Notes: generated by a model from the letters alone, not told the origin. Shown: positions 10,145-20,446, counted from the first letter of the stretch. The stretch: DNA of 47,500 nt from Prorocentrum cordatum (GCA_963575745.1 CAUYUJ010006324.1:290001-337500); one strand, 5' to 3'. A program made the numbers and translations.

Positions 10145-11222
10145 GAAGCCAAAATGCCTCCAAGACGACTCAATGCGGCTCCAGGAGGTCCAGCTTTGGC
10201 CTCAAGACGGCCCAAGATGACCTCAAGACGGCCCAAGAGGCACTAGAGACGTCCCAAGAGAGGCCCAAGAGCCTTCCGAAGACGGTTTCGAGGGGCAGCA
10301 ATCAATGACCCCACTTAGGTTGTTCAAAGTTTTTGGGGTTCTTGTCTTTGCGAGCTCCCGACGTCCCAAGACGGCCCAAGAGGCCCCCAACATAACCCCA
10401 AGACTGCCGAAAAGACCCCCAAGAGGGCCCCAAGACGGCTCCAAGACGGCCCAAGACGTGCCCAAGGCTGCCCAGTAGGGCCCCAAGACTGCCCCGAGAA
10501 GCCCAAGAGGCCCCAAAGACGCCCCCAAGAGGGCCCCGAAAAGCAACAATCATTTATGTTCCGTAGGTGTTTCAATGTTTTCGGACACTCGCCTTTCACA
10601 GCTCCCGACGCTCCGAGACGGCTCAAGAGGCCCACAACAGAGCTCCAAAACGGCTCAAGAGGGCTCCGAAAGTGCCCAAGAGGAGCCCAAAACTGCCCTA
10701 AAGGGATCCAACAATGACATAAAAGGAGGAACATGAACCGAGAATTCGAGCCTTCCGCCCCAAGAGGCCTCCAGCATGCCCCACGTAAAGGAAGCCCCCA
10801 ATAGGCTCCCAAGAGGCAGCGGTTTGGAGTTCAAAGAGGCCCCCAAGAGGTCCCCAATAGGCCCCCAAGAAAGCACCCAAGAGCCCCATCCGTAGGTTTT
10901 TCAATCTGTCAATGTGTTTGGGGTTCTGGCCATTTCGAGCTTCCGACGCCCCAAGACGGCTCAAGAGGCCCCCAAAACTGTTCCAAGACTGCCCAAGAGA
11001 CCTCCAAGAGGGCCCCGACGGCCCAACGGGGCTCCAAGGCAGCCCAAAGGGCGCCGAAGATGGCCCAATAGTGTCTCAAGAACACACCAGGAGGGCCCCA
11101 TAGAGGGAACACGAACCAACATTTCGAGCTCACCGCCCCAAGAGGCCCGCAGGAGGCCTCTAGAGGCCCCCAAGAGGCCTCATAACGGCCCCCAAGAGGC
11201 TCAACAAAGCATACAAGACTAA
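10145..11222 (+). repeat. 11-bp minisatellite array with header modules, copy 2
   Basis: The same CCAAGACGGCC/CCAAGAGGCC units as at 2.3 kb fill most of 1.1 kb. Blocks are separated by non-array modules of about 50-60 bp at roughly 10318-10375, 10562-10620 and 10893-10955, each ending in CGAGCT(T/C)CCGACG and running straight into new 11-bp units. Shorter related modules end near 10765 and 11135. Minus-strand frames are periodic peptides from the repeat, not genes. Confidence 0.85.
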
Positions 11223-11690
11223 TCAAATGAGGTTCATGATGGCTCGCTCCTCAAGAACTGGATGCGAAAAATGTCACGTGTCATGGCGGTCCTCCATCCC
11301 TCTCCCTTGTCCCAAAAACTCCTCCCTGTCGCACCCCCAAACGTGTCGGTAAGGCGGGCCGGGCGTTTGACCGGAGACTTCCTCACCGTGCATGACTCTG
11401 AAGCTCGAAATCTCTAGCAATTTCGAGCGTAGGCGGCGGGCCGCTTGCAAAGCGTGGCTCTCGCGTCAGCGCCGCGGGCCTTCCTGCTGAGCTTCTGCAG
11501 CAGCTCCACGGATGGAGGGCAGGTCGTTTTCAAACTGCGGCTCTCGCTGTCGCGCCGAGCACAGTTGCACGGTTGAAGGGCAGTTTTTCTTCAAACACTG
11601 GCTCTCGCTAGTTCGTTTGGAAAATATGCAACAGGTTCAAGGGCTCGCGCGGTCGAGCTTCCAGGAATGGTGTTCTGGCGATTGTTCCTG
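11223..11690. other. No supported gene
   Basis: Moderate-GC sequence. Two short related segments (ATGGAGGGCAGGTCGTTTTC near 11513 and GGTTGAAGGGCAGTTTTTC near 11572, each followed by TTCAAAC or similar and GGCTCTCGCT) form a weak direct repeat of about 60 bp. Confidence 0.45.
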
Positions 11691-12061
11691 CCAGCTACTG
11701 TAAGATATTGAGCACCGATCGGGCCAGCCTTCGAAGACGGCGTCAAGCACCACCAAAGCTCAAGCACATGCGTGCGCGAAGCGCTCGAATATACAACCTG
11801 CCCGCGAAGAGGAATATATAGACGAATTCGCGGAGGCCAAAAAAAGAGAGATGATCAGAGGAAGACTTGAGGGTCCAGGAAAACGGCGGCGGGTACACAC
11901 GCGCATCGGAAACCCATGCAACCAGGATGCACCTTAGCGTTTGCTTATGCCAGCTAGTGCAAGAGACTGAACACCGATCGGCCCTGCCCTCGAGGGCGGT
12001 GCCAAGCGCCATCAAATCTCAAGCACATGCGTGCGCGAAACGCTCGAAGACACAACCTGCC
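11690..12061 (-). repeat. ~105-bp direct repeat pair 3' of the retrotransposon
   Basis: Copies at about 11690-11802 and 11949-12061 share CACCGATCGG, CAAGCACATGCGTGCGCGAA, CGCTCGAA and CAACCTGCC; the offset is 259 bp. They lie immediately beyond the 3' end of the minus-strand retrotransposon coding sequence, the place where tyrosine-recombinase retroelements carry split direct repeats. Confidence 0.7.
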
Positions 12062-12139
12062 AAACGTGCCTAACATCTGCTAGAGGCAAGCTCGCCACGC
12101 CGAAATGGAGAAGCTCAAAGACCCCTCTTGTGACGAAGC

Positions 12140-12905
12140 TTAAGCCCTAGACAGAACACTTCTACTAGCGCGACCACTGGCCTTGACTTCCGCATCTTTT
12201 GTTGAGAACCTGGCCAGGGCCATGCAAAACCGTCTACGATACACAACGCCTTTTCTGGTTCGAAGCCCGCCCCTGGGGAGGAAGCCCTGGAGATGCTGAT
12301 GAGGCCGCCCATTGCGAGAGCAAATCTCTGTTTTGGACCCGCAGCAGGCACTCCCGGAAACGGCTTGGGCCGAGGCCGGACAGCACAAGGCCTGCGCCCT
12401 CCCTCCACGGGGCAGCCCGCTGGCACATAAGAGGCAACCAGAAAAAACGACCGACCTTCGATGGACCAGGGCGTTAAAGCGGGACAACAGCCAGAGCTTG
12501 GGCGTCTTCGGGATCTCGACACTCCAGAGGAGATGTAAAGAAATGACAGATTCACGCGAGGGTAGCAGTAAACCGAATTTGCAAGTGAGGTCAGGGTGGC
12601 CGAACCGGCAAACATCAGATCGTGCAAGCAGGGCCCCAGGCCCGTTCTCATGGGGCCAGGTCAGAGCGTTGCATGGGGCGCCGGCGTGCCACCCCTTCAC
12701 GCGACCACCTCTCGTCCAGTGCAAGATTTGGGACGTGTTTTCTCTGTGAGACATCATGCTGCTCGCCCAGAGTCGCGTCGCACAGCAGTGCCAGCATGCC
12801 CAGCGCCGCGAACGCCCAGCCGAAACCGCCGCGGCCCGAGAACAGGTCGATGATCACTGACGGGTCGGGCAGACTGCCGCCAATGGCGAAGGCAAGCCGC
12901 GCCTC
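12140..12905 (-). pseudogene. DNA methyltransferase-like module of the YR retrotransposon
   Basis: VIIDLFSGRGGFGWAFAA (about 12860-12805) matches the DLFxGxGG S-adenosylmethionine-binding motif I of C5-cytosine methyltransferases. After a frame change, RVKGWHAGAPCNALTWP (about 12700-12650) supplies a GxPC motif like the catalytic motif IV. IPKTPKLWLL (about 12570) resembles the ENPxTSxLW block, and ICSRNGRPHQHLQG (about 12310-12270) marks the end, with the final stop at 12140. The original role in the element is unknown; DIRS elements are known to carry a methyltransferase domain of a different (N6-adenine) type. Family-level assignment is by motif only. Confidence 0.52.
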
Positions 12906-12919
12906 GACGCGCGCGAGCG

Positions 12920-13600
12920 GCGGCGGCAATCCTCGGCGCGGCTGCGCTGCTCGGCGCCAAGCGTATGAAGCTGCTCGGCCAAGCGGCCCCCCTTCACGCG
13001 GCCCCTTACGGAGCTCCGCGACTTCTGGCGGCCCCGAAGGCGGATTTGCCCCACGCCGCGCAGGTTGACGGCGTAGTCGTGGCTGGGCCCTCAGTGCCGT
13101 AGCTGGCGCAGGTGGCGCGCGCCCTACTTCTTCAGCCCGTCGCCATCGTGGCGTCGCGCCAAGCGGCTGCCGCCCCGTCCTGGCTGAAGGTGAACGGCAA
13201 GGTGGCGTCGACGGCGCCTTCCCGAAGCCGCGAGGCGCTCATCTGCAGCCGCGCTGGCCCGAGCCCCAATTGGCGCTCGAGGTCGAGCCTCGCGGCCGCG
13301 TCAAACTCCCCCGTCGCGGAGACGTCGCCGACCTTCTGCGCGCGTAGCGTCGCGAAGTAGAACCGCTGCGCGTCGGGCCCGATCGGCGCCAACGGCGCCG
13401 CGCCCTTGGCCCTCGGGCTGTGGGTATCGCCTGGGCGGCCGTTGATCTCAATGGCAGCCGCGCCGCGGTCGCCTGCTGCTCCAGGCTATGGCACGCCGTG
13501 TAATAGATGATTATCGTGACGGCCTCGATGGGCAGCGCCATTCGGCTTGCGGAGGGCGCGAGGTTGCGCCGCCCCTTGGCTGCCTGCTTGGACGGGGGCA
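12920..13600 (-). pseudogene. Tyrosine recombinase domain of the YR retrotransposon, inactivated
   Basis: Pieces in three frames: KQAAKGRRNLAPSASRM and LPIEAVTIIIYYTACHS (13589-13490), INGRPGDTHSPRAKG (about 13440, containing the RPG[ED] context of the first catalytic Arg), FDAAARLDLERQLGLGPA and LQMSASRLREGAVDATL (13390-13180), then LRGRQKSRSSVRGRVKGG and RLAEQLHTLG (13045-12960). The terminal block corresponds to the SxxSVRRYxKGGR segment that holds the nucleophilic tyrosine; here the tyrosine position is not Tyr. The family integrates circular cDNA by strand exchange. This copy should be inactive. Confidence 0.6.
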
Positions 13601-14417
13601 GGTCGCGCGGCCCCGCCTTGGCGTGGCGGGGCCCCTCCGCGCGCTCGCCGCGATTGTGCGGTTCGCGTGGGTCCGGCGGCGGCCAGGCTGGAAGAGGCGC
13701 GCGAGATGGTCGCGGGCCGAGGCGTCCATCTCGACGGGCGTCGCCGCCGACCTCCCGCGCGACCTCGCCCAACTGTCGAACCCCATTTTGCACGTCGGCG
13801 CGAGCTCGTCGCCCCGCCGTGGTCCGCGCCGAGGCCGCGCTCAGCGCAGGTGCGCCTCGCGGCGCGTCCGCCGGGCGGGTTGGCTCGAGCGGGGCCGGCG
13901 CGCCCCTCGAGCCCGCGCCGGGCGCATCCGCCGGGCGCGCCCGCCGCGCGCAGCGCGGGCGGGGGCGCCGCCGCCGAGGAGGCGGGGGTCAGGGGGGCGC
14001 AGCAACGTTGGCTGGCCCCCAGCCACGGTCGCCCCAGGTGGCCTCTCCCGAACGGCCCTGGCCGGCGGGCCTGCGACGGCGCGCCCCGTCGCGCCCGGTT
14101 GCGCGTCGCAGAACAGGGCGCGCGGAGACGCGCGGATACGCGTGGGGCAATTTGAGCCAGCGAGGCTACAGGATGGACGGGGTGATCGGGCGTCGGGTCG
14201 TCGTGCTTACCCTGGTCCAGGCCCTGGCCCTCGTCGTTTTGGCTCGAGTCCCGGGTCGAATCCTGGTCGCCGATGTTGTGGTGCCTGGGCTGATGGCGAA
14301 GTTCCGGCGATGCGACAGCTTGACCGAGGTCCTGGAGCGAGTCCTGGATGTTGGAGGCGCCGACGGGAGGCTGCCCGATGACAGCGTCAGATGGCCCCGG
14401 CCGAGGCGCTCCCGTGG

Positions 14418-14706
14418 GCCCCCGCGAGGGGCCACCTGCAACGTAGAACTCGGACGGGGTCCACCGAAGACTGAAAGCTGAGCCCGTGGCCAAAGCAAGG
14501 CCGCCGATCTTGCGCGTGACGCGTAGCATAGTGCGAGTGCGGGCCCGCGTCCTGCTCGCCGAAACCGTCGCCGACGAATCTCCCGAGACCAGATGTCGCT
14601 TCCCATGATTACGTGCAGCGCTCAAAGCATGACGGACATGAGACAGAACAGCGCGAGCCTCGAGCGCTGGCACCCCTTCGGGGCGGTCCCACTCCTCCCC
14701 CCCCAT
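14418..14706 (-). pseudogene. RNase H tail of the YR retrotransposon
   Basis: The minus-strand frame reads GKRHLVSGDSSATVSASR (Asp codon near 14580), then TRKIGGLALATGSAFSL, LRWTPSEFYVAGGPSRG. A GDSxA motif followed by a WxPSExNxADxPSRG motif is the usual end of RNase H in these elements, with the expected NxAD seen here as YVAG, a decay change. It lies between the RT and the recombinase, as expected. Confidence 0.62.
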
Positions 14707-15099
14707 GATGCGCCACGGGGTTCTTTTACAGCGCGCCCCTCGGGACTTCGCGGAAGCTCGCGGGATCCCGATCGAAGGGCGGCCCCGCAGGCTGGGCGTC
14801 AGCCGCGCGGGGCAAACTCGCGCCGGGCTAACTGCCGTGCGCGGCGACGTCGAGAACAGCCCTCATCAGCTGCGAGATCGGAGGCGCGGGCGGATTGGCG
14901 AGGAGGTCAAGCGCCCTGTCCTGCCAGGGCGCCGCCTCTCGCAATGGCGACCGCCCCCCCCGCGAAGCTTTCACCTCCCAGTCGGCTTTGCAGGCGCCCG
15001 ACCCCCGCAGAAGCGCGTCCGCGCGACCGACGGGCGGGGGCCACTGCGCGCGGGGGTCACGCCGCAACAGAGGGGCGGCGCCATCCCAGGCCATGAGCC

Positions 15100-16143
15100 C
15101 CTGCCTAACTAGACTCCAGCGCGGGGCCTGCCGAATCTCCCGCGGCGCGCGAAGGCCACGGGAATCGCGCGGCCGAGGGCCCTCTCGACGTCGCGGCCCG
15201 ACGCGAGGCCCTTGGCCCGCGGCCCCCGCGCCGCCAGCCGCGCGCGCCGTGGCCCGGCAGCCGGCGCCGAGAAGCGGCCGCTGGCGGCGTCCGACCAGCC
15301 CGGCAAATTGCGCTCGCCGTCCTCGTCGCCGAGGTGGGCCTCCCTGGTCGCGACGAACCAAGGCTCTTCAACTGCGTCGCGACCTTAATCGCGTTGCTGC
15401 GCACCGCGCTGGCGTCGTGACCGGTGCCGATGACATTGCCAGCGCGCCCCAGGGTGGGGCGACGCGCGCGACGGCGCGGGCCGCCCGTCGCGAATTCGAG
15501 AGGCGTCGTCAGAGCCACTCGCCCCAGCGACCCGCTCCATCGCCGACTGGCGCCGCCGTGCGGCCCGCGACCAGCCCGTCGGCACCGCCCGTAATAGCGG
15601 GGGTAAGCTGGCGGGCGGCTTCGCGCCCCAGCCGCCGATCGACGAGATGCCCAGGGCTCCCGCGCGGACGCCGCGAAGCGTGAATGCGCGGCGCGGCGCC
15701 TCCGGAAGCGCCAAGTGGTAGAAGGCGCCCATCAGGTCGGCGCCCTCCTCCGCGGTGAGCATCGCGTCGTCATCGGCCATCTCGAGACGCCCGAAAGCAT
15801 CGCTCGTCTCGGGCCTCGCGCCGGCAGGCTCGGCGAGCAACTCGTTGGAGCGGCGACAGTCCGCCGCCGCGCAGAGGCGCCCTCCTCTCCTCTCGACAGA
15901 AAAAATGTCGACACGGATCACGTCTTCAAGGGGGGGGTCAACGAGGTGCTGATCGCGCAATGGCTTGACAAAGCTGGACAGCGCCCTCGGGGTCAGAGCA
16001 GAGCGGGCGCGAAACATCGACGGGGCCGGGCAGCGGCCTCGCTCGGCCAAAGCACGCTCTGCCGAACAAAGAGTTCGGGATGGCCCGCCCTCCCCCGCCC
16101 GCGCCCGGCGCCTTGCCCAGCCTCTGACGAGCACCCCCGGCAA
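15100..16143 (-). pseudogene. Reverse transcriptase domain of the YR retrotransposon, inactivated
   Basis: Palm and finger motifs are visible on the minus strand: RLCAAADCRRSNELLAEP (about 15880-15830, the RLIxDxRxxN-type motif) and ADLMGAFYHLALPEAPRR (about 15738-15690, the first catalytic-aspartate motif). A frameshift near 15450 leads into GNVIGTGHDASAVRSNA. At this place a YVDN-type active site is expected, but the codon at 15438-15440 is GGC (Gly), one base from GAC (Asp), and the residues before it are also changed. The enzyme is therefore dead in this copy. Downstream text (GRFSAPAAGPRRARLAARG and others) fits thumb and connection but is broken. Confidence 0.65.
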
Positions 16144-16279
16144 GGCCTCCAGCGCCGAGCGCGCGCGCGCCTGGCCGAGCGGGCGCCCTGGGCGGAGGGG
16201 GCCCCGTCGCCCCGCATTGCGCGGAGGGAGGTCTTCTCAGCGCCAGAGCCCCCATCCGACGGCAGCGCCGCGCAGCAGC

Positions 16280-18205
16280 TCAGCCATTCGCGCGCCTGGA
16301 CTCGCGCTCCTCGCGAGCGGGGCGCAGGCTCGCGCGCAACTTCGCCTTCGTCTCAACGTCGGCGCGGACGTGTTCCATCAACTCGGGGGCCGCCACGACG
16401 GGCGAAATCGCCCGCGATATGCCCGACAAGGCTGCCTGCTCCTCCAGACTGTTCTTGCCGCCGATGCCCTTGCTCTCCGCGTCCTTTGCTTTGTCGGCGT
16501 GGGCGAACTGCGTGGTCTGGGGCCTCCTGGACTGCGTCTCCGTGCTGGTCAGGCTCGTGCCGCTGAACTGGTCCTGGCACGTCGCGTCCTTGATCTGCTG
16601 CGACTGCTGGCGATGTTCCTGCACCCCCCAGTCCGTCGCGCTCAGTTTGCGCGCGTGGCGGAAATTCTCGTGGTGGCCCTCAATGCCGAGGGCCTCCCGC
16701 TGCAGGTTGCTCTTGCGCCAGCTAGCCGTCCTCGGGCCTGGGGTCGCCGATTCGCATCCGAAGTCCTCCTGGCGCGTCATCTCCACCATGCGGCTCCACG
16801 GCAGATCGCGGCGGCCCTGGGCACCCCTCTGGACGGGGAAGGCCCGCGTCCGCGTCCGCCGCCTTCCGCAGAAAAGCCTCCGACGCGGCGGCGGGCGCCA
16901 GCTCCGCGAACGGCGCGCCCCCGCTCGGCAGGATGTGCACGTCGCGATTCTTAGCCCTCGCCGCCGTGGGGGCATGTCCAGGCACCTCGTCGCCGACAGA
17001 GCGCCACGCCCAAACGGGGTCAGCTGAGGCTCCAGCGCCAGCAGCAGGTGGGGCTCCCCGCAAGATTGAGCAGGGACCAACCGTCCCGGCATTCTTATAG
17101 GCCTACCACGAAATGTTAAAACCCACAACTGTTCTAATAACAAAAGCATTTGTTTTAGAACATAAGCCCGGTGTGTTAAAACAAGACAGACCCAAACATA
17201 CATGTTTTCAGAACACTTCGTGGGAACCGCAAAAGGTTCTTAGAGCATTGTTTGCTAGGCCTATAGGCTCGCCAGGATGCTTCGCCACTGCCTGACAAAA
17301 GGCCGAGCGCAAGGCCGGCGGGGGCCAGCGGCAGCGCGCCATGCCCATCAACGCTGGTCAAGATGAACGCCCGCAGGTTGGTGAGCAATCCCAGGTTGCC
17401 GACGCTTGCGCCCGCCCGCGGCACTCGGCCACCGCGATCTGCTCCGCCTCGGTCGTCAGCTGAGCGATTTCGTCGGCCGTCGGCTCGGCGCAGAACCGAT
17501 CGACGTGGTTCCCGGCGATGCCGGGCGGCGGTGGGCCGAAGCCTCCGAACCGAGCTGCCTGCACGTCCGCCGTGTTGGTCGCAACGATGTGCAAATCCCC
17601 GTCGGCCGTGTATATCACGTAGTTGTACGACTCGTACAATGCCACCCGCCCCAGATTCAAGTGCCAGTGCCATGCCGCCTCGCCAATGTAGAAGACGTGC
17701 ACTCACCTGGTCGTCGCTGCCACTACTATCGGTCACGTCCAGAGCTGGCCGCGGCCGAGCGTCCCGCCGCAGCGCCGAGGAGCAGCACGCCACGCAGGCG
17801 GCGGTAGCGAGGCCGCCCACCGAACCGCCCAGCAGCCCGAAGACCAAGGCCCGCACGACGCGGCCGACGTCGCCCATCACGGAGCGACTGGCTGCAAGCT
17901 CGGCCCTGCCGCGGGCCGGAGCCGGCAACGCGGGGGCGCCAGCTGCCGCGGTCTCCAGGCCCGCGCATGGGGCGCACGTTGGGCAGGCGGGCGCCGGGCA
18001 AGGGGCGGGCGCCGGGCACGTGGGCACCTCGGCCCGTTTGCGCGGCAGGATCGCTGCGCACTGCAGCGAGCACGCAGGGGCAGGCCGCCGAGTGCGGGCA
18101 CGTCAGGGAACAGCTCGGGCACGCAGGGCACGATGGCGGCGTGGGGCAGCGCGAGACGTACGAGACAAGGCCTGTCACGACGTGGTTTTCGAGCTTATCC
18201 CACAT
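16280..18205 (-). pseudogene. Gag-like N-terminal region of the YR retrotransposon
   Basis: The likely start is the ATG at 18205, followed by WDKLENHVVTGLVSYVSRC and a Cys-Pro cluster (PTPPSCPACPSC). After frame changes come a hydrophobic stretch around 17780-17880 (ALVFGLLGGSVGGLATAAC), then HWHLNLGRVALYESYN and VIYTADGDLHIVATN (about 17700-17580), then RDVHILPSGGAPFAELAP (about 16950). The end is a charged segment with WRKSNLQREALGIEGHHEN and VRADVETKAKLRASLR (about 16720-16300). I see no zinc knuckle. The role by position is a capsid-like or RNA-binding protein; that is inference. An AT-rich foldback at 17096-17265 interrupts it. Confidence 0.6.
17096..17265. mobile_element. AT-rich MITE-like foldback inside the retrotransposon
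   Basis: A 170-bp AT-rich island in very GC-rich sequence is bounded by TATAGGCCTA (17096-17105) and its complement TAGGCCTATA (17256-17265). Just inside are CCACGAAATGTTAAAACC (17106) and, inverted, TGTTTTCAGAACACTTCGTGG ending near 17223. No ORF. A target duplication is not obvious. Confidence 0.55.
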
Positions 18206-18547
18206 GCTCAAAACTTGAGCGCCTAGACACACGCATCGAAACCCAGTGAAATCACAATGATCATCGTCATCGTATTCATCACCATTGCCCCTGACGCGCT
18301 CACAAACACTTAGTGCGCACCAACAAACCCAGGACAATCGAGCTGTCATACTTGACGGAGTCAAGCACCTTGCCCCTAGAACCCCGCAAGACGGCCCTAC
18401 GAAAAGCGCGCCACGTGTTACGGCTCTCCAGAGGCCAGAGATACAACATGTCACCCTTTCGGACCTCCGTACTCCGACGCGCAAAGACCACCGAGAAAGC
18501 AGGGCTGGCAAGGTGGCGGGACTTGCCGCAGGCAGCTGGATATTCAC

Positions 18548-18977
18548 TAGGGGTACTAGTAGGAGCACCAGTGCCGTTAGGAGGGCTTGGCGTGGAAATC
18601 TGGGTAGGGGCTGGCGTAGGACAGAGCTCCCAGCCAGCGGCGGCCTGATAGCTGTCTGGGGACCAGTATATGGTAGTCGTGGCGAAGACAGGGTCTGTCA
18701 GGGCATTCGAAGAGGTGCCGTCATAGGACACCCCGTTCACGGTCAGCGAGTCGAAGTAGCTCTCCACGTCGAAGGACGTTGGCGTAAGCCATACCCCCTC
18801 AGATGTCAAAGTGATTTCGCACTCGTCTTCGTTGGAATAATCCTCTGGATAGTTCGGACTCCTCACGCAGCCGTTGGACACCGTGCAGCCGCCGGTGATC
18901 TCAGCATACCATTGAGCAGGGGGCTCAGTAGTTGGGGCCAGCGTTGGGGATGTCGTAGGGGCAGGACTCGGCGGAAC
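18548..18977 (-). CDS. Exon encoding a third CUB domain
   Basis: The minus-strand frame opens with a Pro/Thr-rich linker (SPAPTTSPTLAPTTEPP) and then one CUB module starting at W 18911: AEITGGCTVSNGCVRSP, NYPEDYSNEDECEI, SFDVESYFDSLTVNG, WSPDSYQAAAGWELC. It is about 85-90 percent identical to the two modules at 6.4-7.1 kb, with T for A and E for Q changes. A likely acceptor is GCTGAG|GTTCC (exon start 18977) and a possible donor is CCTA|GTGAAT (exon end 18548), after which similarity to the other copies stops. An extracellular adhesion or binding protein is likely. Whether this exon and the 6.4-kb exon belong to one gene, with the retrotransposon in an intron, cannot be decided from sequence alone. 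Confidence 0.68.
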
Positions 18978-18999
18978 CTCAGCAGGGCACCGTTGACAG

Positions 19000-19330
19000 G
19001 GAACCATTTCTCAAAGGGGGGCTGTGGGGCAGCTCTGAAACTTTGATTTGGATGCGCGCCCTAGGATGAACTTTGCCCGTCGCGAGATCACTGGCCAAAG
19101 AAGCAATGTCGGCCACTGGTGTGTGCTGTGGGGAAACGAAAACCACGGGAGACCAAGCGGCGACGTGATTGGGAAACCAAGCTCTTTATCCCCGGGTGTC
19201 CCTGGCCCTGGGTCTTGCTTGCCGCTGCAATTGACGCGTTTCGTTCGACCTTGCCCCGGGTTGCCCTTGGAACCTGTGCTGGCCCGCCGTTGCTGCCAAT
19301 ATCTCTCTGTCTGCCCTTTTCCCGACTGTC
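19000..19330. other. No supported gene
   Basis: Unique moderate-GC sequence between the CUB exon and the next 11-bp array. No recognisable reading frame or repeat. Confidence 0.45.
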
Positions 19331-19515
19331 ATCGGATGGCCAAATACGGCCCCAAGAGCGCTGCAAGCACTCCCCAAGAGGTGGTTTTGAGGGTTCCGAC
19401 GGGGAGGCCTACATAAGCGCCGCCCTCTGCTTTAGCCGATGGCTTCCAATGTGGCCCCCAAAGCGCCCCCAAGGCCCTCAGGAGAGCCCGAAGATGGCCC
19501 CAAGAGAGCCCCAAC
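19330..19515 (+). repeat. 11-bp minisatellite array, short copy 3
   Basis: GGCCCCCAAAGCGCCCCCAAGG and similar degenerate CCAAGA units with GGCCCC spacing, in the same orientation as the larger arrays. It is more decayed than copies 1 and 2. Confidence 0.6.
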
Positions 19516-19519
19516 TGCC

Positions 19520-20290
19520 TCCTTCCCCCTCCTCCTTCTCCTCCTCCCACCTCCTCGTTACGGTTGGAATATTATCCTCCCACTCTTCCGCTCTCCTTCC
19601 TTCTCATCCGTGTCCCTCGCCTTCAAGGTAACGGATGGCCCACGTTTGTTCCACTGCATGCTTCATGCATGCTGCATGCATGGTGCATGGGACATCTTCC
19701 AACACATGTTTTGGTTCGCTGTTGGAGATAGGCGAAGCGCCGACAACTTGGAACACGCAATGCGTCAGAGAACAAATCCGTGCTCGTCCAATAAAAGGAA
19801 CCTGAACGCCTTGCCAGAGAATTCCTTGGAAGACTTCTGGGATGACCTGAAGCATTCTCGGGCGCCTTTGGAATCTGTTCCACACTAGTGGCAAATCTAT
19901 GAACCACGTTGGATCCGTTTTGGGAAAACTTGCAGCAGTCTTGGGGACGTTGTCAGGCATATGTTGGGCGTGTTGGGGCTGCGGAGTTCGACCTTGATCA
20001 AAGCACAGAGAGGGCGGTCTTCACCGCACCTGTGTACTGCGAAGAGCGCGGTCGTCCCCAGAACACATTAAGCATCCCATTCTACAACTCACTAGGATTC
20101 TCACGCGGTCCAACGCGCCGATGGCACGGTTGCTGAGCGCGCTGCGAGACACGGGATTCCACACCGTAGCGCTGGCAATTGGCATCGCATGCCTTATTAT
20201 TATTAAGCCGTTCCCGGACAGTTTAAGCCGATCGCACGACGCGGGGATCTCCAGACGTGCACCTCATTTCCTGGCACTTTCCTCTGTGAG
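19520..20290. other. No supported gene; TGCATGC cluster
   Basis: A CCTCC-rich segment (19520-19560) is followed by a short palindromic cluster of TGCATGC/ATGCATGC (about 19651-19690) and then unique sequence. Nothing coding is convincing. Confidence 0.45.
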
Positions 20291-20446
20291 CGTCTGACTG
20301 AAGAGCCTTCGTCTGTGGCGGCGGAGCGTTCCCTGATGGCTCCCCCTTGGGCTGCCCAAGTGCTGTGCCTGCTACGTCTGCGTTGTTCGGGGACTCTTGA
20401 AAGGGGAAGGTTCGGGGGTGCCAGAACCAACGTTTGGCTTGAGATT

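Larger units (their letters stand above)
12140..18205 (-). mobile_element. Decayed tyrosine-recombinase retrotransposon (DIRS/Ngaro-like)
   Basis: Read on the minus strand, 6 kb carry in order: a Cys/Pro-rich start and hydrophobic segment, a gag-like region, reverse transcriptase, RNase H, a tyrosine recombinase and a methyltransferase-like module. The frame changes many times and key catalytic residues are lost, so the copy is dead, but no module is missing. The layout RT-RNase H-recombinase is that of YR retrotransposons, which integrate without an integrase. A small foldback (17096-17265) has inserted into the gag-like part. The element lies between CUB exons in the same orientation, so it may sit in an intron of a large gene. 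Direct repeats follow its 3' end. Modules are given as separate entries. Confidence 0.7.

Noticed and set aside
10223-11226. LGPSWGRLGALLG-type minus-strand proteins
   Set aside because: The 11-residue period equals three 11-bp repeat units; frames end at the header modules.
14225-14246. TCGTTTTGGCTCGAG resembles the end of the dinoflagellate spliced leader (CCATTTTGGCTCAAG)
   Set aside because: Only the TTTTGGCTC core matches well, and it lies inside the retrotransposon on the strand opposite to its coding sense. One short match is expected by chance.
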